Shown piece by piece: positions 20,601 to 29,493 of a stretch of 64,000 bases of DNA. The notes beneath the pieces are model-generated. The model saw only the letters and a program-made list of their open reading frames with translations. It was not told where the DNA came from and did not search any database. Both the position numbers and the translations under genes were made by a program. How positions within the stretch are numbered: position 1 is the stretch's first letter; every line of letters starts with the position of its first letter. Source of the DNA: Deinandra increscens subsp. villosa (lineage: Eukaryota > Streptophyta > Magnoliopsida > Asterales > Asteraceae); NCBI GenBank assembly GCA_039602395.1, contig JBCNJP010000008.1, positions 67,977,095 to 68,041,094 on the forward strand, written 5' to 3'.

Positions 20601-21089
20601 AATAAACTTGTTCCTAATAAGGTTAATATTCTTTTTTGGAGAATTTTGAAAGATCGTATAGCCACAAAAGAAGCTCTATCTCTCAGAAAGGTGACCTTCG
20701 AATTCGATGATCAGTCTTGCGCCCTTTGCGGAGACGGGGCCGAGTCCGTCTTTCATGTTATGATGGGATGTCGGGTGGCAGCCGGGGTGTGGGGGTTGGT
20801 TTCGGGTTGGTGTAAGGTCCCCCCTATCTTTGCTTTCGAGCTTGAAGACCTTCTTATGTTGATTGAAGACTCCCATTTCGATAGGAAAGCGAAGATGATT
20901 TTCTATGCTATCATCCTTACTACTTGTTGGGCGTTATGGAAGGCTAGGAACGAGATGACTTTTGAAAACAAGAATCCGATTATCTCCAACATCTTTAAAG
21001 AAATTAAGTGTATGAGTTTTCTTTGGGTCAAACATAGGGGTAAGTGGTCTAGTCTTTGTTGGGATGATTGGGACAAGTTCATGATGTAA
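17676..21089 (+). CDS. LINE ORF2, apurinic-type endonuclease and reverse transcriptase
   Basis: The 1137-codon protein nicks target DNA and reverse transcribes the LINE RNA at the nick. The endonuclease occupies about residues 1-230, with N7, E36 (LQET), GDFN at 140-143, D197 and SDH at 222-224. The reverse transcriptase spans about 490-780: PISLVG at 515-520, D582 in FKIDFEKAFD, RQGDPLSPFLF near 640-650, and FADD at 687-690. The zinc-binding zf-RVT module is at about 990-1040, with CALCG and HVMMGC. No RNase H is seen. The start ATG shares its A with the ORF1 stop codon, which suggests coupled termination and reinitiation. Confidence 0.95.
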   Translation: MDCLSLNIRGVRDLHKILWVKDLKFSNRFSFLCLQETLAQDGNKINVRKMWGHGDIEWDWVNARGKSGGLLCVWDKSKFKFLKAVKDVNFLIVSGSVNGIPDIVNVVNVYSPQGAADKRDLWRRLLGWKSTLQGWWIFTGDFNEVRSKDERRYSAFNRRGAEDFNSFIEEAGLKEFAMGGDKFTYMEGLGKSFSKIDRFLVCDQIFSRWPGAAVTALPRGWSDHNPIFLKLSQDDYGPCSFKLYSSWMKLPDFDAVIRNSMQEFADEDGERADCKLLRKFKKIKSDLKSWRAKVSKEASEAKDGALRVCQEMEVLATLFPLSETESKKWEEAKLCIKSLEDARIEDLKQKARIKWALDGDANSSFFHGMVNSNLSASRINGILVNGRWISEPCIVKKEVFNFFKAKFKKNHVRRPDISCIGINKISDVDSLALAHEFSRQEIKSAVWDCGSDKAPGPDGITFAFLKQYWDLFEDDFLDIFKAFFIDGSIGKGCGAAFLHLVAKTQDPCSLSDYRPISLVGVIPKVISKVLANRVKGPLSAIISEEQMAFLAGRSILDGVLIVNEIVAWAKKRHIPTLLFKIDFEKAFDSVDWSFLDSVMGQMNFPLSWRMWISGCLKASRTSVLVNGSPTWEFQCEKGVRQGDPLSPFLFIIIMEVLNWMMKKAVAAGLFYGFSTPNGGPCVSHLLFADDAIVVGHWSSNNVANLVRILRVFGLASGLNINIQKCAVFGVNVPLEEIQVKAGYLNCSRGEFPFKYLGLVVGANMNRIKSWEEVIKVFEKRLSRWKARNLSIGGRLVLAKAVLECLPSYYLSIYKAPVKILQKLESIRARFLWGGNNDEKKCIHWVSKEAVCKPVEDGGLGLVPFCISNRSLIAKWIWRFHNEPNRLWRKVIFAFHAKGIDSEFIPCRKELGGTWVNISKVVNMLLEDSVDLKNLIHVNGSSCSWSGDSSGSFSVACIKSLCQRVQGSSVGIIMPWNKLVPNKVNILFWRILKDRIATKEALSLRKVTFEFDDQSCALCGDGAESVFHVMMGCRVAAGVWGLVSGWCKVPPIFAFELEDLLMLIEDSHFDRKAKMIFYAIILTTCWALWKARNEMTFENKNPIISNIFKEIKCMSFLWVKHRGKWSSLCWDDWDKFMM

Positions 21090-21220
21090 GTCCCCTCCCT
21101 TTGTTGTTTTTTGTTTTTTGTTTGTCGTCCTCTCCTGGCCTCTTGCTAGGGTGGGCGTCTTTTTGCCCCGGTTTTATTGATTTCGCTGTTCAAAAAAAAA
21201 AAAAAAAAGATAAAAATCTG

Positions 21221-21475
21221 AAAATTTCTAAAATAAATGGTTGGAATGTGAGGAACTGAAACCGAGAGAGACTACTAGCTAACAGGATCTATCTACTCGA
21301 GAGACTAAACAAAAAAATTAAATAAATAAATAAATAATATTCCAAGACATAATCATTACACAAGGCTTCACAGGAACACAAATGAGTTTGGGCGTGGAAA
21401 TACTTTTTTCTATATAATATTTAATTATTATTAATTTTGAACGACGAATATAATTAAGAATATAATTAAGAAGCG
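21221..21475. other. AT-rich spacer with an AAAT microsatellite
   Basis: An (aaat)n run occurs at about 21319-21337. No gene or border is visible. Confidence 0.6.
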
Positions 21476-21479
21476 GAAC

Positions 21480-21690
21480 CTACTAACAAAACGTTAGAGG
21501 CTGCGAGAACGAGAAACATTACAACGAAAAGGAAAACCAATCAGCCCAACTAAGGGACTGATTTTACAACGGTTTACATATCATAAAAAACTCCAAACTT
21601 TGATATCACTTATAACCCCTTGGATCGACGGGGGACGGTGATTAAAAACCACCTTGTTTCTCTCTATCCAGATACACCATAGACCTATTG
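21480..21690 (-). pseudogene. Decayed LINE ORF2 C-terminal fragment
   Basis: Reverse translation gives TIGLWCIWIERNKVVFN, then a PSIQGVISDIKVWSF segment, matching the WALWKARNEMTFEN...IKCMSFLW end of the intact LINE at 15661-21207 in pattern but not in detail. It contains stops soon after and is a worn fragment of a different LINE family or an older copy. Confidence 0.6.
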
Positions 21691-21699
21691 TCACACATA

Positions 21700-22079
21700 T
21701 GTTACACACACAAAAGATTAAAGTTCAAGACTCCAGCAAAATTCACATTATCAAACCTTACCTTACCATTTGTCATATTGCCCTTGGCAGATGTGACCTT
21801 CAGTGCTTCTAAAAGCAACTGGACCTCCATTATATATTTTTAGATTTTTTAGAAGACGTTTATTTCTCGTCATGTGACTAGAACAATAACAACCGCTATT
21901 ACCCATTGACTTGCCTGGGATTTATTGGCATGTTCCTATACATTTCAAAGTAATATATCATTTTCTATATGGGACTCAACCCTTTATGGTCTTGGGTTTT
22001 CTCATAGGAACATTATATTGATATTCCCTAAGCATAAGGGTGGTGGTTTGTGGCTTCTCAGTCATCACATCATAATCAG
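21700..22079. other. Unassigned AT-rich DNA
   Basis: No gene, repeat border or motif was recognised here. Confidence 0.5.
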
Positions 22080-24830
22080 TAAAATTCACTCTTTTGGTAT
22101 ATTGATTTGCATTATAACCACTAGTGGGAAGACTCTGTTCTTTTTTGGGGAAAGTTGGTTTCTCTTCTCAAAAGCCTTTCTTTGATTATATTCACTAAAC
22201 ATCCTTTGTATGTTATTTTCAAACCTAGGGACTTCACTAGTTGAAGTATAGGTTTGATTGACCCTCATCTGATTGGTAGGTGATTTAAAACCTGAGTTTC
22301 TTCCGGGAGAACTTTCTTTCCGGAAAAACAAGCTTCTTCCGGAAAAAACATTTCTTCCGGAAGAATAATATTGAGGTTCCGGATGTAACTGAGACATGAA
22401 TTGTTGATTTCTTTCACGGGGAGAAAACTTCACTCATGAGTCCTTTCTATTCCTTAGATGTTCAGTGGCTTCAAACATACCACGTATTTTCAAAATCAGC
22501 ATTTCTTTGGATGGTTGGTCTTTGTTTAAGAGTTCTCTCGGAAAGTTGGGTGATTCTGGTTTCCGGGTGAACTTTAATTCTTCTGGAATAATGTTGTTCC
22601 AGACGAAAGAAAGTTATTTCGGAGTCATATTGTTCCGATACAATTCTTGGTTTAGCATATGAAAAGTTGTTGTTAAATTCTTTACCAATCCACACTTTGG
22701 GTTGTTTGAGTTTTTCAGTTTTGAATGCCAATCCACACTTTGGGTTGTTTGACTTTTTTCAATTTTGAATGTTTGACCCCATTTTTCTTAACGTGAGAAG
22801 CTCTTCCTGTTGGCTTTTCAGCAAAATCAGATTCTTTTGATTGTTGTTAAACATCATTTGACCTTGTGACTAATTTCGGATGAAAGGGTTAAACTGACTT
22901 ATTACAGCCACATGACCGTGTTCACCACAAATTATACATTCTCTTTCAGTTTGAATTTTAGGTTCATATGCCTTAGCATATCTTGGTGATTGGTCGTTGG
23001 TCTTTTGATGGTAAATTGTCCTACCTTTTACATTTTTCTTTCTTGATTGGTCTGAGGACTTTGATGAGTCAGATTTAACACGTTTAGTACCATTACCATT
23101 ATTAAAACCCTTAATCTTATAAGATTTTGGAAGTGGTGGAATTTAAACAGTTGATTTTAAAAGTTTTTAAACAAATTTGGTGTTGCTGGCAGATGCCTTA
23201 ACTGACTTTTCAGCATTTTTCTTTTCATCAAACATTGAAATCTTATTTTTCTCAGGCACGTCAATCTTCTCGGACTGTTTAGGAAGGTCATGGGGTATAT
23301 CAACATCCTCAATAGCTTCGGGGTCAACAGTCAATTTGAGCTTGTTTTCAACTTGCAGGGGCATCCATCAGCTCTACTGCTGGAGCATAATGTGCAGGTG
23401 CTTTCACAGCGGTATGGTCGATGCTTGCCTTGCCATTTGCTACACTTTGCGGCTTCTAAGCCTTTTCATTGGCTGCTTGGAATTTGTCGCAAGTTTACTG
23501 TGACTCAATGAGCTTGACTTCCAAATCACCATTTCCACATTTGCAAGTGTAGTTTCTTTTCTTGCAACATCAAGTTTCATAAGCAGATCATCAATTTGAG
23601 TTACAAAATTGGAATTCTCATGTTTTGAATCAGGATATCATCATTTAAACCATCAAATTTGTTGTTTTGTGAGTTTTCTGCCTTTTTGAAATATTCTTAA
23701 ATTTCAAATAACTCTTTCACTTCATTCATTAAATTTTGATTATGATTTATGTATCCGCTTGCTTTTTTTTATGCATGCATCACTACACAAGTGTTCTAAA
23801 ACTTGTTCATGGAGAGAATTTACCTCAGACATAGATGCTGAAGTTTCATTTTCCATGAGAGCATGGTTGATGGGAGAAAATTCCTACATCACATCTTCCT
23901 AGTTAACACATTCTATTTGACTTTCAACTACGACAGTGATGTTGCCTTGGGAAGCATTTATGTTTGGCCTTGCAGGAGTGGGACCGGTTATTGAAGCTTG
24001 ATACTTCTTGTACCCATCATTGCTTTTGTTCTCTTTGTTTCCCCCATCTCTCCTTGGTTGCTTGCATTCTCTTGTAAAATGACCCAATTAATTGCAGTTG
24101 TAGCATTTCACCTTGCTTTTATCGAACCAAATATGTGCATTCTTAGCACATTGTATTTTCTACTTGTTCTCTTGTAGAACATTCGGGTTGTCATTGACAC
24201 CATAGCAATTTATGTAATGATGTCCATTTCTTGCAGATCATCAGCTCCAATTGACTTTAAATATTCTCTCATGAAACCCATGTGAGAACTTTCTGTAACA
24301 TGAGCAAAGATGTGCTCAAAGTGGTGTGATACCAGCTCATTACCTCTAGGTGACTCAGGATATGTAATCACATGAGCTTAATTACAATAAGTATATCCTT
24401 CGGATTTGGTTGGTTCAACGTGTGAGGTGATGAGTGCTGCAGAAGTTGTTAGCACATTATCACTTGACATCCATACTTTTGCATTAAATTCCATTTCATG
24501 GGCAATCATCAACCCATGAAGTTCACCTAACTTTAAGGTTTTCAAGTCTTTGTTATACTTGATACTAACTATATACACAGTCCACAAATTAGGAAGAGAT
24601 ATCATAAACTTTCAGATAAGATCAACATTATCCATGATAACTTTTACTTTCTGCAGCTCATCAAGCAACTATACATACCTGATATACTGGGCAGACATGG
24701 TCTCAACCTTCTTGTGAGTAAAATTTTCATACATTTGCCTCAGCACGTCCTTCTTGTTCTCTCTTACTACATTGTTCCTTCGTACATTTCCTTGAGAGAA
24801 TTACATAGATCAAAGGCAGTTTTGTGTACC
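22080..24830 (-). pseudogene. Relic Ty1-copia gag and hinge region
   Basis: On the minus strand, 24820-24480 translates, in shifting frames, to a copia gag: an FDLCNSLKEMYEG-like start, then VRENKKDVLRQMYENFTHKK, then LPNLWTVYIVSIKYNKDLKT. Near 24060-24130 a zinc knuckle appears (CYNC...GHFTRECK, with one stop inside). A second CICGEHGH motif is near 22920, and the 22270-22680 part has repeats of a ttccgg motif like the low-complexity hinge of copia polyproteins. There are numerous stops, so it is inactive. Homology stops abruptly at 24831 where a CACTA-like end begins. Confidence 0.65.
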
Positions 24831-25477
24831 CATTACTAGAAACAGGGCCTTTCTTGACACGCGAACGATGACGCGTAAAAACGCGTGTCATAAAAAAACT
24901 GTCAAGAACTGTAAAATGCTAAGGCTAGATGACACGTATTTTTTCACGTCATAAATATTAAAAAAACACGTAGTACAGTTAAAATTTCGCGCGTCATCTA
25001 AGAAGTGTCGTCTTTTATTTTACCTTTTCCCGCTATACACATTACTCATTACATAACTTTTGTCCACCACTCTCATTCCATTCACGCTATACACATCCAT
25101 TCTCTGGTAAGCTCATCTCCATTACTCAGCTTCGTAAAGCCCTAATTCCCTCTTCATTCTCTAAAACGCTATACATATCCATTGTCTGATACACTCATGC
25201 CTCCTTCATCTTCATATTCGTGAAGCCCTAATTCTCTTGTATGCTAATTTCATTTCAGCGCGCTCACTCCATCTCGACATTTTCCCCTAATCATGGTGAA
25301 GCCCTACTCACCCCGATTTGGAAGTCATCTACCATTTTGCCCTAATCGTTTTCTCCTTCTTCACGCCGATTCATCAATTTGGTACCATTCAAATCCTACA
25401 ATATTCTTAATTATTTTATTGTTCTTCAGAACTTGCCTTTTTATTTGTTTAGTATTCCTTTATTGTTCTCCGAAAGC

Positions 25478-25590
25478 GTCACACTTTATGCCCCTTTCCG
25501 GAGCTTCAACGACCCCGATAATGTCCTTCAGAGCTGGGATTCTAATCTCGTTAATCCCTACACCTGGTTTCAAATTCGTTACTCGCGTGT
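25478..25590 (+). pseudogene. Fragment of an LRR receptor-kinase N-terminus (SERK-like)
   Basis: Translation gives APFRSFNDPDNVLQSWDSN and then LVNPYTWFQIRYSR, matching the LRRNT_2 cap of SERK-type receptors (usual pattern: L...L.DP.NVLQSWDPTLVNPCTWFHVTC). The two cysteines of the usual PCTWFHVTC are replaced (PYTWFQIRY), so the fold would be lost. A splice-donor-like gtgtaagc ends the fragment at the position where SERK genes have an exon border. It looks like a captured genomic exon. Confidence 0.7.
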
Positions 25591-25797
25591 AAGCCCAAAT
25601 CTCACCCCCTCTGTTTTTTTTTTCATTTAATTATTGCACTTCAATCAGCTGAATTTTAGGGCTTATGTAGGTCTCATGTTCTAAAGTTGAAATCGAAATA
25701 ACGATAGATTTTGGTCCGAATAACAAATTTGAAACTCAGTGCTTAAATAACTGTGGTTAAACATCTTTAAATTCAGAATTTTCACCTCTAATTTCAG

Positions 25798-26049
25798 GTC
25801 ATTCAAGACAAAACTCAAAAGGAGAGATACTATCAATAGAAGCAAAGCAGAGGATTAATTCAGATCCTAAAACCGTATCTACTTCACGAACTGTTAAGAC
25901 ACCTATCGACGGGTACAACTGCAGAAAATATGGTCAGAAACAAGTTAAAAGTCCCCAAGGTTCTAGAAGCTATTTTAGTTCAATCATAGAAATAGTTTAC
26001 AAACATGATCCACCTAAGAAATTATATAGCCAGGGGGCAGAGGAGTAAG
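25798..26049 (+). pseudogene. Fragment of a group I WRKY gene, zinc finger lost
   Basis: The frame starts after a splice-acceptor-like aatttcag and reads IDGYNCRKYGQKQVKSPQGS, then RSYFSSIIEIVYKHDPPKKL. This is the WRKY DNA-binding domain, with the key W of WRKYGQK changed to C and the segment carrying the CX4-5C half of the zinc finger deleted. It ends with TAA at about 26047-26049 or with a nearby donor-like site. It resembles WRKY32-type domains. It cannot bind a W-box in the normal way. It sits about 200 bases after the LRR fragment in the same orientation. Confidence 0.8.
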
Positions 26050-26368
26050 GTATATGCTTAACTAAGTTGTTTTTATCCATCTGTAAATTGAATTTCATTC
26101 GGCAACTATTAAATCGTCAAACCATTTGAGCGGTTAGAACAACGTTTTTTTTTGTTAGGGTTAGAAAATTGGTAGATAGATCATCAATGAAGATAGGCTC
26201 TTCCGAGCTACAAAACTGCCATAAATCTATTTGAAGTTGGAGAATGCTTAAATTTTACTGAAATCTGAATTGACATCTTGGAGGAAAGAGTAGCAATTAG
26301 TTGTATTCAGTTTTGAGTTATGAGCAATCAATATATTGTTGTTGTTTCAAGGCCCTAAATAATGATAG

Positions 26369-26776
26369 GAGGAAGTTATAAAATGAAAACCTCTCCGAGT
26401 TTGGAAAACTGTGAAAACCAAGCTAAAAAAATCGATTTTTGTTCCGATTTTTTTTATCGTGATTCTCTAAGTTAAAAAGACCCCATTTATGCAAAAAAAT
26501 AAAAAAAAACGCCTAGTAATTTTTTTTAAAAAAATATTTCATAACCGAGGTTACATATGTAACAGTACCTTGTTACATATGTAACCTCGGTTATAAAATA
26601 TTTTTTTTTTTAAATTTAGTAGGTGTTTTTTTTTATTTTTTTGCATAAAGGGAGTCTTTTTAACTTAGAGAAACACCATAAAAAAAAATTGGAACAAAAA
26701 TCGAATTTTTTAGCTTGGTTTTCACGGTTTTCCAAACTCGGAGATGTTTTCATTATATCCCTCCCCTATATACCCC
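26369..26776. mobile_element. Near-perfect palindromic MITE, Mutator-like
   Basis: The whole 408 bases form one long inverted repeat: 'ctccgagtttggaaaac' near 26392 pairs with its complement near 26735, and the arms run to a centre at about 26568 (ttacatatgtaac motifs). The 10-base flanks ataatgatag (26359-26368 and 26777-26786) form a target duplication of Mutator size. No coding frame. A transcript would fold into a very long hairpin. Confidence 0.85.
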
Positions 26777-26786
26777 ATAATGATAG

Positions 26787-28320
26787 ATTTGGTGTTATTT
26801 AGATGATTTAGTATCATGCTATTCGAAATCTGTTTTATAAAGATTTAGGACCAAAAGAGGAGCAACAACATACTATTAGCTGTTTTTTATAAAGATTTCA
26901 AAATCTTATGCAAGTTTTTCTGTTGGCTAGAGTCATTAGCTTCTATACTCACCGAATGTTAACCACGCGAAAACAAGTTAACCTTCGCTTTTATACTCAC
27001 CGAATGATAATGCTCGAAGTTGCAAGATAACAAATTAAGAACACAAGTATGAAGTAACTCGACACTACTATGTATTAATTCTTGACAATTGTTACAATGT
27101 TTCGAACGACAGTAGTTGTAAAGAAACAACTAATACAATATATAGGGCTAAGAGGAAATCAATGATAGCCCTTGATGTCCTTATGGTCATCTTGACTATT
27201 AAGTACATAAACCATAATATCTGGGATTTACTAACTAAACTATTGGATAATATCGTCAACAATGTCAGCATGGGCCGCTTCTGCATCAGAGGTGTCCATG
27301 GCGGTTGGTACAACCACTGCAACAGTACTTTTGTCACTTCCGAGACAAGTACAAGTGAATAGTCAAACTTCCGATTGAACTCTCCTTCCGAGAGAACACA
27401 AGTTCAATTGGAACTTACACCTTCGGGGCAACTTGTTCTTCCGGGACAAGTAGCATCTTCCAAGACAACTGATTCTTTCGGAACATCTTCAGGTTCTTCT
27501 AGGTATTTTACTTCTCTCGGTACTATGCATCTGGATCAACTTCTATCGGAACAAGTGTACTTAGCCATATTTGCAGTTCCAAGGGTAAAATACCTTACAT
27601 GCCCAGGCCAAATACGATCATGCTCCTACAAAGATTGCATCATCGTGTCAGCCCGTACTCTGATCTCTAATCGTTAACGATAGAAACGATCTGGTTGGCC
27701 TGAGCATGATCATGGTCATCGGTGAAAAACAATCACGTCGCTTTCCTTTATGAGATCTGGTCTCAAAGACTTTTGACACGAGCGTGGTCAACACTGGTAG
27801 GATCATGTTCTGGTCAAACACAGTCTTGTTCTTTTTAGGCATGATCATAGTCAAGGCTGAATTTTGCAAACATGATCGTTTTGTCTTGGAAATGATCGTG
27901 GTCTTGGCCACCATGATCGTGCTTGAGCTTCTGGGCAGATTTCTTTAACTTTTTTACAACCAAATATATATCTAAGACCTTTCATAATCATAACCATCTA
28001 AATCAAGAGATATTTGATGATTAAAAGATGTGTGATTTAATACAAATTACTCTTCAATTCTTCTTAAACCAAGTAAGCCAAGCTGCCACCTATAATCACC
28101 ATGAGACTAACGGATGCTAGCTCTTAGTTCCATAGGTAATATATTGAGATTATTTCTTCCACTAATCTATTAAAGTATAGACAACATAAACTATACAAGA
28201 AATAAGCTTTTTTAAGTTACGTTTGACCGATAAATGGATGAACAGTAAAGGCCACAGACCAAAGAAAAGCTACATGCTATTAGCTCCCTTTTTCCATCAT
28301 TAATTATTATACTCTATATA
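26787..28320. other. Repeat debris, probable LTR retroelement remains
   Basis: The motif cttNtatactcaccgaatg occurs twice (26940 and 26989). 27370-27560 has cttcc-ggg-acaag repeats in the style of the copia hinge seen at 22270-22680. 27660-27930 is full of catgatc and gatcgtggtc words and resembles, at lower identity, 32860-33240 on the other side of the bHLH gene. No coding region is supported. Confidence 0.4.
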
Positions 28321-29493
28321 TTGTGTGTGCTTTAATCTTCGTTATTGTCTTTGGTTGGTCGGTCGACAAACTGTGTGTTTTGTGTTCACTGTGCTCAGCT
28401 CGTGTTTCCCCCCAAACCACCCTTCTCTCTCACCTTTCACACACTCCCATAATTCACTTTCAACCAATAATAAACCTACACATAATATACTACGTCGTAT
28501 ATATATGGGATATTATATATTTGTGTGCATGCATAGTTGTATGTGTATATCTATATGTAGGTAGGAAGTTAAGTTTAGAGAAAATATATATTACTAAATT
28601 TGTTGATTTTTCATCTAGATTGTATAGTTGAAATCTGTTTTCATACCATCCTCTAACCTTCCTATAAACTTTTAAATAGTTGATTGTTAGATTTTTTAAT
28701 AGTTTAAAAGGCTGAACGGTGGTTTAAAAATAGTTTGTGTATTGACAAAGTTAAATGATTGTTTAAAAGTAATAAAAATGGTTGTTTAGAATTAGAAGAT
28801 TTTATTTTAAACATAAAAGCACAAGTGTGATATATATGATAGCTAGGGCAATGGATTATCTGAGAGAAAAGAGATGGACATTAATGCCGTAACAAGAAAG
28901 GAAAGGTAATGTCCCCCTCTCTCTCTAGAGAGAGACCGAAGAGTGAGTGAGAGAGAGAGAGATAATGGGGAGGGAGAGAGGGACCAAAATGAGAAAAAAA
29001 CAAAAAAGATAAACAATTTTTTAACAAAGATAAAGACTTTTTAACTTTATTGTTTACAAGAATAAAAAGGGTCACCACCCTCCACTCCTTCCTCTTCCCA
29101 CATCAATCTCACAAACCAAAACCTACCATTTCTAGAGAGAGAAACTGATCAAGAACAAGTTTTTTAGAGTGAGAAAGCATAGCATAAGGTGAGTATATAT
29201 CAAGAAACCATCAACCATCCAAGCTTTGTTTTGCATCCTCACAAGTTCTTTTTCTTTATGTTTTCTTGGGTTAATATAACCAACTTTGAAGTCTACTAAG
29301 ATTTGGATTTAAAGTCAAAGTTTTTAGGGTTTTCTTGTACACTTCTCTTCTCAAATTTTTATTTGTCAACTTTCAATTCTACCCATCATGTATATATGTA
29401 TGCATGATAATATAGAGAGCTACTAATAGTAACAAACTAGATGATCACCAACACCAAAACATAATTAATTCAAATTTTTTATCAAAAAAAAAC
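28321..29493 (+). promoter_or_regulatory. Promoter and 5' leader region of the bHLH gene
   Basis: AT-rich upstream region with a CT/GA microsatellite at about 28915-28962. A probable leader begins near 29090. The sequence aaggtgagtatat at about 29187-29199 is a strong splice-donor match, so an intron in the 5' UTR is possible; I could not choose the acceptor. The start ATG (29494) is the first in-frame ATG of the conserved protein. Confidence 0.45.

Larger units (their letters stand above)
15661..21207 (+). mobile_element. Full-length L1-type LINE with intact ORF1 and ORF2
   Basis: A 12-14-base target duplication (agataaaaatctg at 15648-15660 and 21208-21220) flanks the element. The right end is a run of about 16 A residues at 21192-21207. 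The 5' UTR (15661-15900) has a CT-repeat (tctctctctctc, about 15689). ORF1 and ORF2 are both open, without stops or frameshifts, and all endonuclease and reverse transcriptase motifs are present. Perfect target repeats and open frames mark a recent, possibly active, insertion. Confidence 0.95.
24831..26368 (+). mobile_element. CACTA-like element (left part) carrying captured gene fragments
   Basis: At 24831 the copia gag relic is cut by cattactagaaacagggc, close to the CACTA(C)TAGAAA terminus of plant CACTA elements. It is followed by repeated words such as gacacgcg, gacgcgt and acgcgtgtcat, which resemble CACTA subterminal repeats. Downstream are an LRR-kinase-like exon fragment (25478-25590) and a WRKY fragment (25798-26049). 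The other terminus was not found, so the full extent and the 3-base target duplication are unknown. The class assignment rests on one end. Confidence 0.5.
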
